The translations under genes and the position numbers were made by a program. From the NCBI GenBank assembly GCA_958510825.1, contig OY294048.1:29415026-29479025 (forward strand): a DNA stretch of 64,000 nt, read 5' to 3'. The DNA is from Brachypterus glaber. Taxonomy: Eukaryota; Arthropoda; Insecta; Coleoptera; Kateretidae. Below the pieces are notes generated by a model. It did not search any database. It had not been told where the DNA came from and saw only the letters and a program-made list of their open reading frames with translations. Shown in pieces: positions 20,158 to 29,098 of this stretch. Numbering within the stretch: the first letter of the stretch is position 1; every line of letters starts with the position of its first letter.

Positions 20158-20350
20158 TCACGGGTGAATAACCACAACTCGTCATAAATAGTGTTGATTC
20201 GAAACTTAGTTTCAGATTAATCCCTGAAGATGTCTCTAGTAGTAAGAGACGAAACGTCGGAAAATGAAAATCCATTAACACGGTCTAAACCCGAAAGTGA
20301 AAGTTCTTTATATCTTAATGGTCGTGAAAGCTTAAAATCTAAAATAAATC
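20158..20350 (+). mobile_element. Penelope 3' fragment, direct half
   Basis: Starting at CTCGTCACGGGTGAATAACC, this piece repeats the very end of the ORF and the 3' tail in plus orientation, including the hammerhead-like motif at 20223-20260. With 19765-20157 it forms a large palindrome. Such inverted, partial duplications are a known habit of Penelope-like insertions. Confidence 0.8.
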
Positions 20351-20671
20351 TTAACTATGTAATAAATCTATTTTTGTAAAAAATCTTTTCCGAACGCTTT
20401 CATTTCACAACATTATCAAGGCAAGGCCCTTACACTGATTACATAGTTACTTACTTTATTTCATTTTTTCATGTACAAAAATAAGAAACCAAAAAAAAAC
20501 ACAAAAATTACAATCCAATTAATAATAAGCTTTTAGAAGATACGCAACCCTATGTTAAAATATAATTTAAGTTATCTTATTTACATGTTTTAAATTTGGA
20601 GTTGATATCTCATCTGGTTCCAAAGTTGATGGGGGATGGCGTTTGAACCGTAAGGTATAAAAGCGTAATGA
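20351..20671. other. AT-rich sequence without recognised genes
   Basis: Nothing was recognised in this stretch. Confidence 0.35.
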
Positions 20672-20674
20672 TAA

Positions 20675-21184
20675 CACAGGCCAACAATGATTGTGTGATA
20701 GGATGTTTTTTTTCTGGCTTAGTTAAGACCCACTGACTGCCAAACAAGTATTTTTTTGTTTCCATCACGTATAAGTTTTTTCAGCTATAAGCCATGCCAA
20801 AAATCTCATTCTTTAACATGAAGTGTAGAATATAATAATTTATGGACATTTGTCTACATCAACATAACCAAAGGAATCCATTTGACACATTTTTAGAAAG
20901 ATCTAAACTAAAATAAAATTTTGGACCACCCCATAGGCGCCTAAAACTATTGTTGAAATGTTTCCTTATTTTATTCGAAATCAGCGCGCTGCAGCTCTAT
21001 CAAAAATAGTCCTAAGCAGAAATTCATAATTTTGTCCCTGTTTCTTTTTTCCTGGCCCACTGTGCGGTTGTTCAAACCCCTTAAGTGATGGACAAAAACG
21101 GAAGTTATATTCGAAAGCAACATAACTTACTTATCCAAAATCAGTTGTCAGATCCAAATCAACTTTCAAATTTGTTGGCCTGTG
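20675..21184. mobile_element. CACAGGCC-ended MITE with TAA target site (510 bp)
   Basis: The ends are CACAGGCCAACAA and its complement TTGTTGGCCTGTG, flanked by TAA on both sides (20672-20674 and 21185-21187). A three-base TWA duplication suggests the PIF/Harbinger group. A segment near 20970-21066 is related to 24888-24956. There is no transposase. Confidence 0.65.
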
Positions 21185-21689
21185 TAATTCTAAAACTGCC
21201 TTTAGTTTCCTACTATCACATAAGTTATATGACATAATGGTACTAGGGGTTTTGAGGTTTCTAATTCTGAATGAATCTAATGACGGATCCAATATTGTGG
21301 AAAAATATCATGAATTTTAACGAATTTTGACAAAAAAGACTATGAGTTTTCGAGGTTGCTGAAGCCGAATCCATTATTCAAAATTAAAAATAGCTGATGC
21401 TCAATTTCGTAAAATTTGACAACAAATCAAATTTTGAATCTAGGAAATTTGAATATTGAGTATGTTAAGTTTATCTATAAATTCCTTTATAATATATTTT
21501 AGCAAAATCGTATTTAAAAAAATCAAAATTAAATCTCTACAGCCTTGAATAACGTGAGAACCGAGGTATGAAGTGTATGAATTTTGCATTACGTAATACT
21601 TGAACGTTCCCTTAGTAGTAAAAAAAAATATGCAGAAGTCACGGTTTGAGATACTGTTATCATTATCCCAGCTGGAAATAGTTATTTTC

Positions 21690-22062
21690 GTACGACCTAT
21701 AGTACACGAAATAAAGAAAAAATGCATGTTCACTATATATTCTCGTTAGGATATTTTTCTATTTCACTAGTACATAGTGCTTATTTGAATGAAATGACAA
21801 CTATGTACACTCATTTATCCAAACGATTACACATAGCTTTTATTTTGACAAAAGTCATTTGACGTCTAGAAAATTAAACACATGTAATTCTTTAAAATGT
21901 ACATTTTTAAAGAGTCTAGACTGTAGATCGAACAAAAAATGTTGTTCCCAACTCATTTGCGACAAGTCCTTAATGCACTCGAATTATTTTTTGAGTTCGC
22001 TTCGCGCGTTTAAAAAAACTTTATTCTCGTGCACTAAGGATTAAAGTCGCTTACTCGTTATG
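21690..22062 (-). repeat. Dispersed repeat family A, copy 1
   Basis: The reverse of this block matches 55862-56230 over most of its length, including ACGAGTAAGCGACTTTA, TTCGTTCGATCTACAGT, TTTAAAAATGTA and CGAGAATATATAGTGAACAT segments. It abuts family B on its right. No coding signal is present. Confidence 0.6.
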
Positions 22063-22065
22063 AAA

Positions 22066-22395
22066 TATTTATGGTACTAGTGGGTAAAGTAAGATATTGC
22101 CCATGAGAAAATTAACCTGCGAGGCGTCAGCGAAGCAGGTCAATTTTTGAGAGGGCAATATCGGTTTACCCATGAGTGCCATACAAGGTTTTATCCAATA
22201 AATAGCTTAGAAATTCATATTTTTATTAAAAATTTTAATGACATTAACAAGAAAATAATTTGACAAGTGACAATTGAGTGGGTAAAATAAATAATTATCC
22301 ACTCAATAAAGTAAAAGCCACGCAGGGGTTATTAATGAGTTTATCTATTTAAAATAAAGCTGGTAATTGTCTCATTATCTGTATGTATTGGATAA
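22066..22395 (-). repeat. Dispersed repeat family B, copy 2
   Basis: It is the inverted copy of 3815-4125, keeping both the GGTACTAGTGGGTAAAG end and the internal CCTGCGAGGCGTCAGCG hairpin. It directly follows family A. Confidence 0.65.
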
Positions 22396-22869
22396 AATAC
22401 TATTAAGTTCTAGTAGAGGTAAGTGAATTTTTCTGTGTAAGGTGGTATTTTGTGGACCGAAGCGGAGCTGACCGAACACAAAAAAAAAACTTAACTGGTG
22501 TTAAATCAGTGGTCTTTGATATTATTAGCAAAAAAATATGCAGAAGTCACGGTTTGAGGTACTGTTATCATCATCCCAGCTGAAATAGTTATTTGCTCTA
22601 GTAAAGGTAAGTGAATTTTTCTGTGTAAGGTCGTCTTTTGTGGACCGAAGCGGAGCATAAACTTACCTACGAGTAGCGCATTACGTTTTTCTCACTTATT
22701 TTATTAATAATATTTTTGACATTTATATGTGTGACAATTCAAAAAATCCATTTTTTATGTAAAATTAGTATCGTCTTGTGCTCGATGTCCCCCTACGTTA
22801 AAGGTCCGACACTTGTCTTTGCCAGGTAATAACTATTTTCCTAACAAGTGCGGAAATAGGCCCTTTTTT

Positions 22870-22928
22870 GCACTCGATTGCATTTGCCTGAACGACGCGT
22901 AGCGGAGTTCAGGCAAGCAATCGAGTGC
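22870..22928. repeat. Strong imperfect hairpin
   Basis: The arms GCACTCGATTGC and GCAATCGAGTGC, then TGCCTGAAC and GTTCAGGCA, enclose the 13-nt loop GACGCGTAGCGGA. Only a two-base asymmetry (ATT against A) interrupts the stem. Its loop is shared in pattern with hairpins at 1280-1304 and 53577-53599. Confidence 0.7.
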
Positions 22929-22929
22929 G

Positions 22930-25163
22930 GAAAATCCTCTTTACGCATGCGTTAGGTAAAATACTTTTCCTACCATCAGGGTTAAAATAAAATATACTTT
23001 TATATATTATCAAATTAATCGAAATAAATCTTATTTTTATAATTTTTCAACAAGAAAATCAACGGATAAGAAATTTAAACATTTTTATAATATTATGAAT
23101 AAATATAACAAAATAACACTACACAAGTAAGAAATTAATCCGGAAAAGGCTTTCTTTCCACAATCATTTGCGTGTGGAAATAGTGATCTTTCCGCAAGCT
23201 CGTAGGAAAATAATTTTTTCTGTCTAGTTACGGTTTTGTTTGTATTGATTTCATCTATGACTAGGTGTATGGTACTTTACTGTCGACTTTTTGATTAGGA
23301 ATTGCCAACTTACCTAGTTGCTAGTGAGAAAAATAATTGTTTTTAATATTTGTATTAATGGCGGACTAAGTACTTACGGCCCGGGTCAGCAAGGTTCTCG
23401 GGGGCCTCCGAAACTGCCAAAGGGAGACCGGTGAAATGGTCCAAGGGGGGAGGGGGGTGCCAAACGCAATTTTTCTACGACCAGCAAATAAATATATAAT
23501 ATTGATTGAAATGAATAACTTTACCTACAAAAATATCAATACAAATACTAGAAATATAAATTTTTATCTCTGTTACAATTAATAAAAATCGCACACTTTA
23601 TGGAAAAAATGGCACAAGTGCGTAATTAACGGTTTTATTTGTTTATCATTTTAATGTACAAATTATCTTACACTTCCTTTGATTTACAAAATAAAAAAAA
23701 TGATTACGAAAGAAGCTATTTTCTGGTATGGTCTTGGAAAAATATTGTTAGTTTTATCCGTTTGGCTTCATATAATAATATAATCCTTTGAGAATTGTGC
23801 ATAAAGATGTGCATATTAAAAGGGTTTATATTTTAATTTAAATAAATTACATTTTTAAATTGCAAATAGTCATTTACGGACAAAATTATACAAATTATGT
23901 TTAATTTTTTTGCTTATTTCTGCTTGCATGCCAAGATATAAAAATATTTTTATTACCATTGCATCTTGTGACTTATTCAGTAAAATAGGCTGGTACTGAC
24001 TTGAATAACTAATTTTAAAGCTATTAAAATATTTTATTTAAAATATTAACACAGTCTTACCAGATTCCTATTCTTTTCTGCAAATGATATGAAGCTGAAT
24101 ATTTGGTATTTCATACACTTGTCTCTCCCCTAGAGTCAAAAACTTTAAATATACAATAAATATTGGCCTTCTATTCTATGCTATGCATCTCATACCAAGC
24201 GGGTCAAATATTTGTATTAGTATTTTTACATTTTTTTTACTCCAGTGGACACAAAAGTAAATGAAATACCATGCTTTTTTTTAAATAACCGTTATTTAAA
24301 AAGGTTTTTTATATTAAATATAAAAAATCATCAAATTTTGATGGGATAGGTATCTAGGGCTCTTTTTAGGGATATTAATATAGCCCAACGATCAAAACAT
24401 CAAAAATCAGAATGGCGGAGCTAACATGGCCTATCAGTTTTCTGAATGTTGTCATAATTAGATGAAATTTAAGCTACAAAGTAGTCCAAGTCATCATTTT
24501 AAGGAACACCTAATATGACAAAGCTTATATAAAATTTAAAAATACATTTTAGGTATTATCCATTTAAGTGAAAATATTCATTTCAAGGTCTTAAAAATTT
24601 TGTGAAATGAATTTTATTGTCTAGGTTTAGGAAAGATCTATATTACCACAAGTAATTTCTTAAATTAAAATAAATTAAAGATAAGGTGTTTTTAAGTATA
24701 TATACAAAGAGGTAATTGAAACTTAAAAGTTGAACTTTTTTCTATATAGTTTATGACTACTATAAGTGAAAATAAAAATGCATAAGATAATCAGTCTCGC
24801 AAATGCTGGTATTTTTTGAAATTTAAGATTTTACTATTTTATTTTAATTTTTAAGTTTTAGTGTTTTTGTAAACTTAAAACCACATCATATTCGAAATCA
24901 GCAGTATTAAAAATACTCTTATGCAAAAATATAGATTTTTTTCTCGGCTCACTGTGCACTGTCGAGTTGGTAAAATTATGGAGTAGTAGAAATTTTTTTA
25001 GTAATTAAATATTTACATCAAGAAAAAAGTTGGGAATTCAGTTTCAGTTGGAAAATTTTTGGTTTCACCCCCACTTGTAATAAAAGGTTTAGCGGGATCA
25101 CTGATAGGCATTTACTTTTTTGACCAAAGTTTCACCCTAAAACAAAATTAATGTGTAACTTTT
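22930..25163. other. AT-rich sequence without recognised genes
   Basis: A GC-rich scrap at about 23375-23470 (GGCCCGGGTCAGC, GGGGGGAGGGGGG) may be part of a hAT-like MITE. A weak hairpin with TTTCC / GGAAA arms lies near 23160-23212. The remainder shows no open frame or element end that I recognise. Confidence 0.4.
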
Positions 25164-26160
25164 GGGTATTTCTGTACGAATCCATACCACCTTGGTGATT
25201 GAATGTCACGGATTTTCGTTTGGAAACTTTTTTTATGTTATCACCACTCTAATTCTAAAAGCCTCTGAGCTGCGAATTAAAAAAAGATTTATAACAAAAA
25301 AAAGTTTCTTACTCTGACAGTTTACCAACTTTCAGGCATTTTTAAGAACAAAAACAAAACCATAAAACATATTGTGTTAAAAAAAAATAAAAATAGTTTT
25401 TGATGTTAAAGACTTAGTATTTAATGTAAGCTAACGTTTATACCAGAAAAAACGCCTACAAAATATATAGAAATAAAAAAATAATAAAATTGTGGACTTA
25501 CGCCTTTTTTGAAAAAAACCAACAATTAATTATTTTGTTTTTGTCTTAAAATGAAGCATTTGACCTAAACTATTAAAAACATATAAAAAATAATATGTGC
25601 CTTTTTTTGTAAAACAGCTATTTCCAGCACAGTTCCTCATTGTCTTAAAAAATTTAAAATGGCTAAAATATATAGTAAACCTAATTTGCCCAGAATAAAT
25701 TTTACGTCATTGAAAAAAGGACACTTAGAAGTACATTTGACCAAAATTTGAGAAAAATCGTAGGTGGGGCACTTTACGAAAAATCGGGTTAAACATAGTT
25801 ATAAAAAAACGTAAAAAAATATTTTTGAAGAAGAAGAAAAAGAGCAGAAACCCACTATTAAAAAAAATTATAAGAAATTCAAGATTTTCATCTAAGTTTA
25901 CATGGGTGCACTAAATTTCATCAAATTTGGATTAAAATTTTCAGACTTATAGTAATAAATTGAAAATAAAGCTGTTTTCTTTATCGTCAAAAATTGAAAA
26001 ATTACAAAATTTTAAAAAAATCATATCACAGCCAAAATTTTTTTTTTAATTCTTTTTTTTTGCATAAGGCTTTTAGTATTAGAGTGGTGATTATATAAAA
26101 AAAGTTTAACGAAAATCCGTGACATTCAATCACCAAGGTGGTATGGATACAGAAATACCC
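25164..26160. mobile_element. 1-kb foldback element
   Basis: An inverted pair of about 95 bp, with GGGTATTTCTGTA, CCATACCACCTTGGTGATTG and ATGTCACGGATTTTCGTT (shown in parts) at 25164-25260 and the complement at 26068-26160, encloses an AT-rich interior. No open frame is preserved. The palindromic word CACCTTGGTG sits in each arm. The target duplication is unclear. Confidence 0.6.
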
Positions 26161-26221
26161 TTTTGGAATGATTAAATTAACTTTAACGTTACTAATAAGA
26201 CATGTATATATTAGTACGACT

Positions 26222-27087
26222 GCACGGTAAAAATAAATTACATTAAATTACATAGTCCGTAAATGGTAATATGTTGACATAGACCGGAATGGTAAAAATT
26301 ACATAGTCCGTAATGTTAATGTTTTGCATAGACCGGAACAGTAAAAATTACTTAATCCATAATGGTAATATTTTGCATAGACCGGAACGGTAAAAATTAC
26401 ATAGTCCAGAATGGTAATATTTTGCATAGACTTAAAATTTGAAAAAAAATATTTACTACTTAGAAAATGTTTGTTCCAAATTACACGTCTCTGGGTCAAA
26501 GCTTTTTTAAAATCGTAGTGTAAAGTTCATTTGTTTTAAGAAACTAAACGATTTGCACCCTTAATACGAGTATAAACTGCTTACATATTTCTTTAAAGAT
26601 CTATTGGCTGATAAAGATCGTAATTTATAATGAATGTAAATTTTAGGCCACAAATAAAGCATTTAAATATCATACATAAATAATATTTACCTTTTTTTAC
26701 ACTTTTAATACTTTAACCTAGCAGCATGCGTCGCTATCACTCTAACAAAAACAATATTAAACGGTCCGTCTCATGATGCGATGCCTTCTTGGTTATTGTC
26801 GAAAGCGCACTCGCGTCTTAAAATAACATAGCCCGACATTGAAAAATCATGTAAAAATATGTAAATCAATGTAAATATATTTTTTTACATTATTTTACAT
26901 TCTTTTACATTCTTTTACATTCTTTTACATTCTTTTACATTATTTTACATTATTTTACATTATTTTACATTATTTTACATTCTTTAACATAAATTCATAA
27001 ATTATGCATAGTCCAGAATAGTAAATTTACTATTCCGTACTATGTAAATTCATGTATTTTTACATTATTTTACATGTAGTTTTTACA
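26222..27087. mobile_element. CACTGTAAAAA-ended element with internal tandem repeats
   Basis: The left end CACGGTAAAAATAAATTACAT and right end ATGTAGTTTTTACAGTG are roughly complementary. Inside are a 50-bp tandem repeat (26250-26430; TTTGCATAGACCGGAACGG core, about 3.5 units) and a 10-bp tandem repeat TTTTACATTC (26881-26990). It is non-coding and probably a MITE whose interior expanded by slippage. Confidence 0.55.
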
Positions 27088-27402
27088 GTGTGGATTGAGA
27101 AAACAATTTATATACCTATATTTTTAATTGTAAATGTGTAGCTAATTTACACTGAAAAAAAAAAGATCCCATTGAGTCAACAGTTAAATACGTAACATTT
27201 TCCTGTTTTCTGTTTTTTGTGTTTGTTAACCACATCAAATTTAGTTGTTGTCCAGATTTCTAGTTTCAGCAACCAGAAAAATAATTAGTCCATATTTAAG
27301 AATTCATCTAGTTTCCCCGACCAGATTTTTTTTAGTGTAACATTAAAAATTCCATTTCAGGTTATAATTATAATACCTTACCTAAGTTAGAAAGCTTCCA
27401 TG

Positions 27403-27757
27403 TGAACAGGAACGGTTTTATTTGGAATTAAAATTTTAAATTTGCCGCTCGTGTTTATTTGCAAATCGTCAGGTGGCGGTTTTTTGCTTAAGCAAAAAAC
27501 CGTCGCCTTCCCGAATAGCAGTGGATACGCATGTTAGTCCGCCATTACCAGTTTGAATAGCCTTGGGTGCAAATCTGGCCGTTTATATTTTAATATAAAG
27601 CGCCCCGACCGCCTGGTATTTACAGGTGAGTAAAATAATAGTTTTCTGGTGCATTATTTTCGGCCTAATATCCATGTAGCTAATATAAATATATTTACAG
27701 TGTAATCAAACATCATTTTATAATAAACGCTGCTAACAAAATTGGAGTTTTGGTACA
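27403..27757 (+). repeat. 5' LTR
   Basis: It is 355 bp with TG...CA ends and is base-for-base identical to 32408-32762 by eye. It contains a TATA-like TTAATATAAAG at about 27587-27598, a perfect 26-bp palindrome (27477-27502), a splice-donor-like CAGGTGAGT (27623-27631) and AATAAA at 27722-27727. By position the AATAAA is the likely poly(A) signal in the 3' copy. Confidence 0.95.
27477..27502. promoter_or_regulatory. 26-bp perfect palindrome in LTR
   Basis: The sequence is its own reverse complement around the centre GCTTAAGC, flanked by runs of T and A, and extended outward by GGCGG / CGTCGCC with one mismatch. It recurs at 32482-32507. It could be a regulatory or RNA hairpin element; the role is not known. 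Confidence 0.7.
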
Positions 27758-27760
27758 TCT

Positions 27761-27777
27761 TGGCAGCCCAACGTGAG
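27761..27777 (+). other. Primer binding site candidate
   Basis: TGGCAGCCCAACGTGAG begins three bases after the 5' LTR. TGG complements a tRNA CCA end, and the rest resembles, with mismatches, lysine-tRNA-type primer sites (TGGCGCCCAACG). The exact tRNA was not determined. Confidence 0.7.
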
Positions 27778-27796
27778 CAAAGTGATTTTGTGAAAG

Positions 27797-29098
27797 ATGC
27801 CGAACCTCAATCATACTCCAATGATCCACACAGCCGCAAGCGGGGTCCAACAACCGCCTTTTTTCAGTAATCCGGGAACCCGGAATGACCAACAAGTAAA
27901 CCAAACACCGGAACTTCAAGGTAGGATGCACCCATTTTTTATATCTCAAACGGCTCAGAGGCCCATCTGGGGGCCTCAGCAGCCTTTATTGCGACCTTCA
28001 TGGGCCCATGGACCGTTATTGCCCCCAGGGACGGAACATTGGCAACAACCGCCGCCAGGGCGAATTTCTGCAAATGTGGGGCATTATAATGATTTAAGGG
28101 GTACACCTAATGCTCCAGGGGGTTTGATGGCTCCCCCCAGGACTGAAGCTTCACAACCAACGCCCAAGTTACCGCCACGAAACCCCGGCGAAAGTCATCA
28201 ACCCAACCAAATCCGTTCGCATTCACCATCTACACAAAATTTTCAATATGTCTTAAGTCGTTCGGATTTAAATACAATGGTGTCCGAAGTGGTGGCATCA
28301 TTACAAAATATGAATAACAATAATAATAACCACACAATAAACTCAGATTCTACTGTACATTTAAGAAATAACCATGTAACCGAAAATAATGCAAGTCAAG
28401 AAAACTTAAACAATAATAGAGATTTTTTTGAACTTGTGCAAAAAACTAAATTACCTTTTTTTGACGATTCCGAGGCTATTCACCCAAGGGATTTTTTGCA
28501 ACAAATAGAACCCGTTTTTAACGTAAACGAGTGTGTTTTTAATGCGAATAAATACTTATTAAACGGCCAGTTTAAAGGAAATGCTCTAGTTTGGAGTCAG
28601 GCGTTTTTAAATAATTTTGATAGTTACCAAGAATTTAAACAGGCTTTCCTGGAACAGTTTTGGTCAGAAAACAGGCAATTGCAGGTTCGCTTAGATTTGC
28701 AGGGGGCGAGATATCGCAGTAATGGGGTGGTTAACCACTTTATGAAACAGGTCGCGGCAGCAAAGTATTTGGAGCCGCCTTATAATGAGAAAATGTTAAT
28801 ATCAGTTATAGCCAGGCACTACCCCCCTAACATTGCAACGGTGCTTGTGGGGGTTGAAACTTTAGGGGCGGCTATGCAGCGGTTGCGACAGGTTGACAGT
28901 TATTGTCGAACAGAAACTCAAAATTTTAATGCGGAACCGCAAAAATTTTTGGAAAAAAATACAAGTAAGCCCTTTGAAAAAAAATGGGGTAATTTTAGAA
29001 ATAATAATTTTGGCAATAAACCTAATATTGCCGCACTCGGATTAGAGGATCAAAGTTGCGAAGATTTGCAATCGGGAAACGAGAGGGCCGACCACTAG
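27797..29098 (+). CDS. gag: Gag polyprotein of the Gypsy element
   Basis: The 433-codon ATG-started frame forms the structural protein of the intracellular particle. Residues 1-150 are proline- and glutamine-rich. Residues 171-208 are an asparagine-rich linker. About 209-372 is a capsid-like domain (WSQAFLNNF, EFKQAFLEQFW and a YLEPPYNEKML segment typical of retrotransposon Gag). The tail (about 373-433) is basic and asparagine-rich but has no CCHC zinc knuckle, which is unusual, though known in some Gypsy lineages. The stop TAG (29096-29098) lies inside the predicted frameshift stem-loop. No lesion is seen. Confidence 0.92.
   Translation: MPNLNHTPMIHTAASGVQQPPFFSNPGTRNDQQVNQTPELQGRMHPFFISQTAQRPIWGPQQPLLRPSWAHGPLLPPGTEHWQQPPPGRISANVGHYNDLRGTPNAPGGLMAPPRTEASQPTPKLPPRNPGESHQPNQIRSHSPSTQNFQYVLSRSDLNTMVSEVVASLQNMNNNNNNHTINSDSTVHLRNNHVTENNASQENLNNNRDFFELVQKTKLPFFDDSEAIHPRDFLQQIEPVFNVNECVFNANKYLLNGQFKGNALVWSQAFLNNFDSYQEFKQAFLEQFWSENRQLQVRLDLQGARYRSNGVVNHFMKQVAAAKYLEPPYNEKMLISVIARHYPPNIATVLVGVETLGAAMQRLRQVDSYCRTETQNFNAEPQKFLEKNTSKPFEKKWGNFRNNNFGNKPNIAALGLEDQSCEDLQSGNERADH

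Larger units (their letters stand above)
21240..22680. other. Mosaic of repeat pieces
   Basis: The segment TATGCAGAAGTCACGGTTTG with its following 45 bases occurs at about 21627-21685 and again at 22533-22597. A second unit with AGGTAAGTGAATTTTTCTGT and GTGGACCGAAGCGGAG occurs at 22416-22470 and 22605-22660. Families A and B lie between them. No protein-coding gene is visible. Confidence 0.5.

Noticed and set aside
26881..26990. Regular 10-bp array as a CRISPR array
   Set aside because: There are no spacers; it is a plain TTTTACATTC tandem repeat in a eukaryotic sequence.
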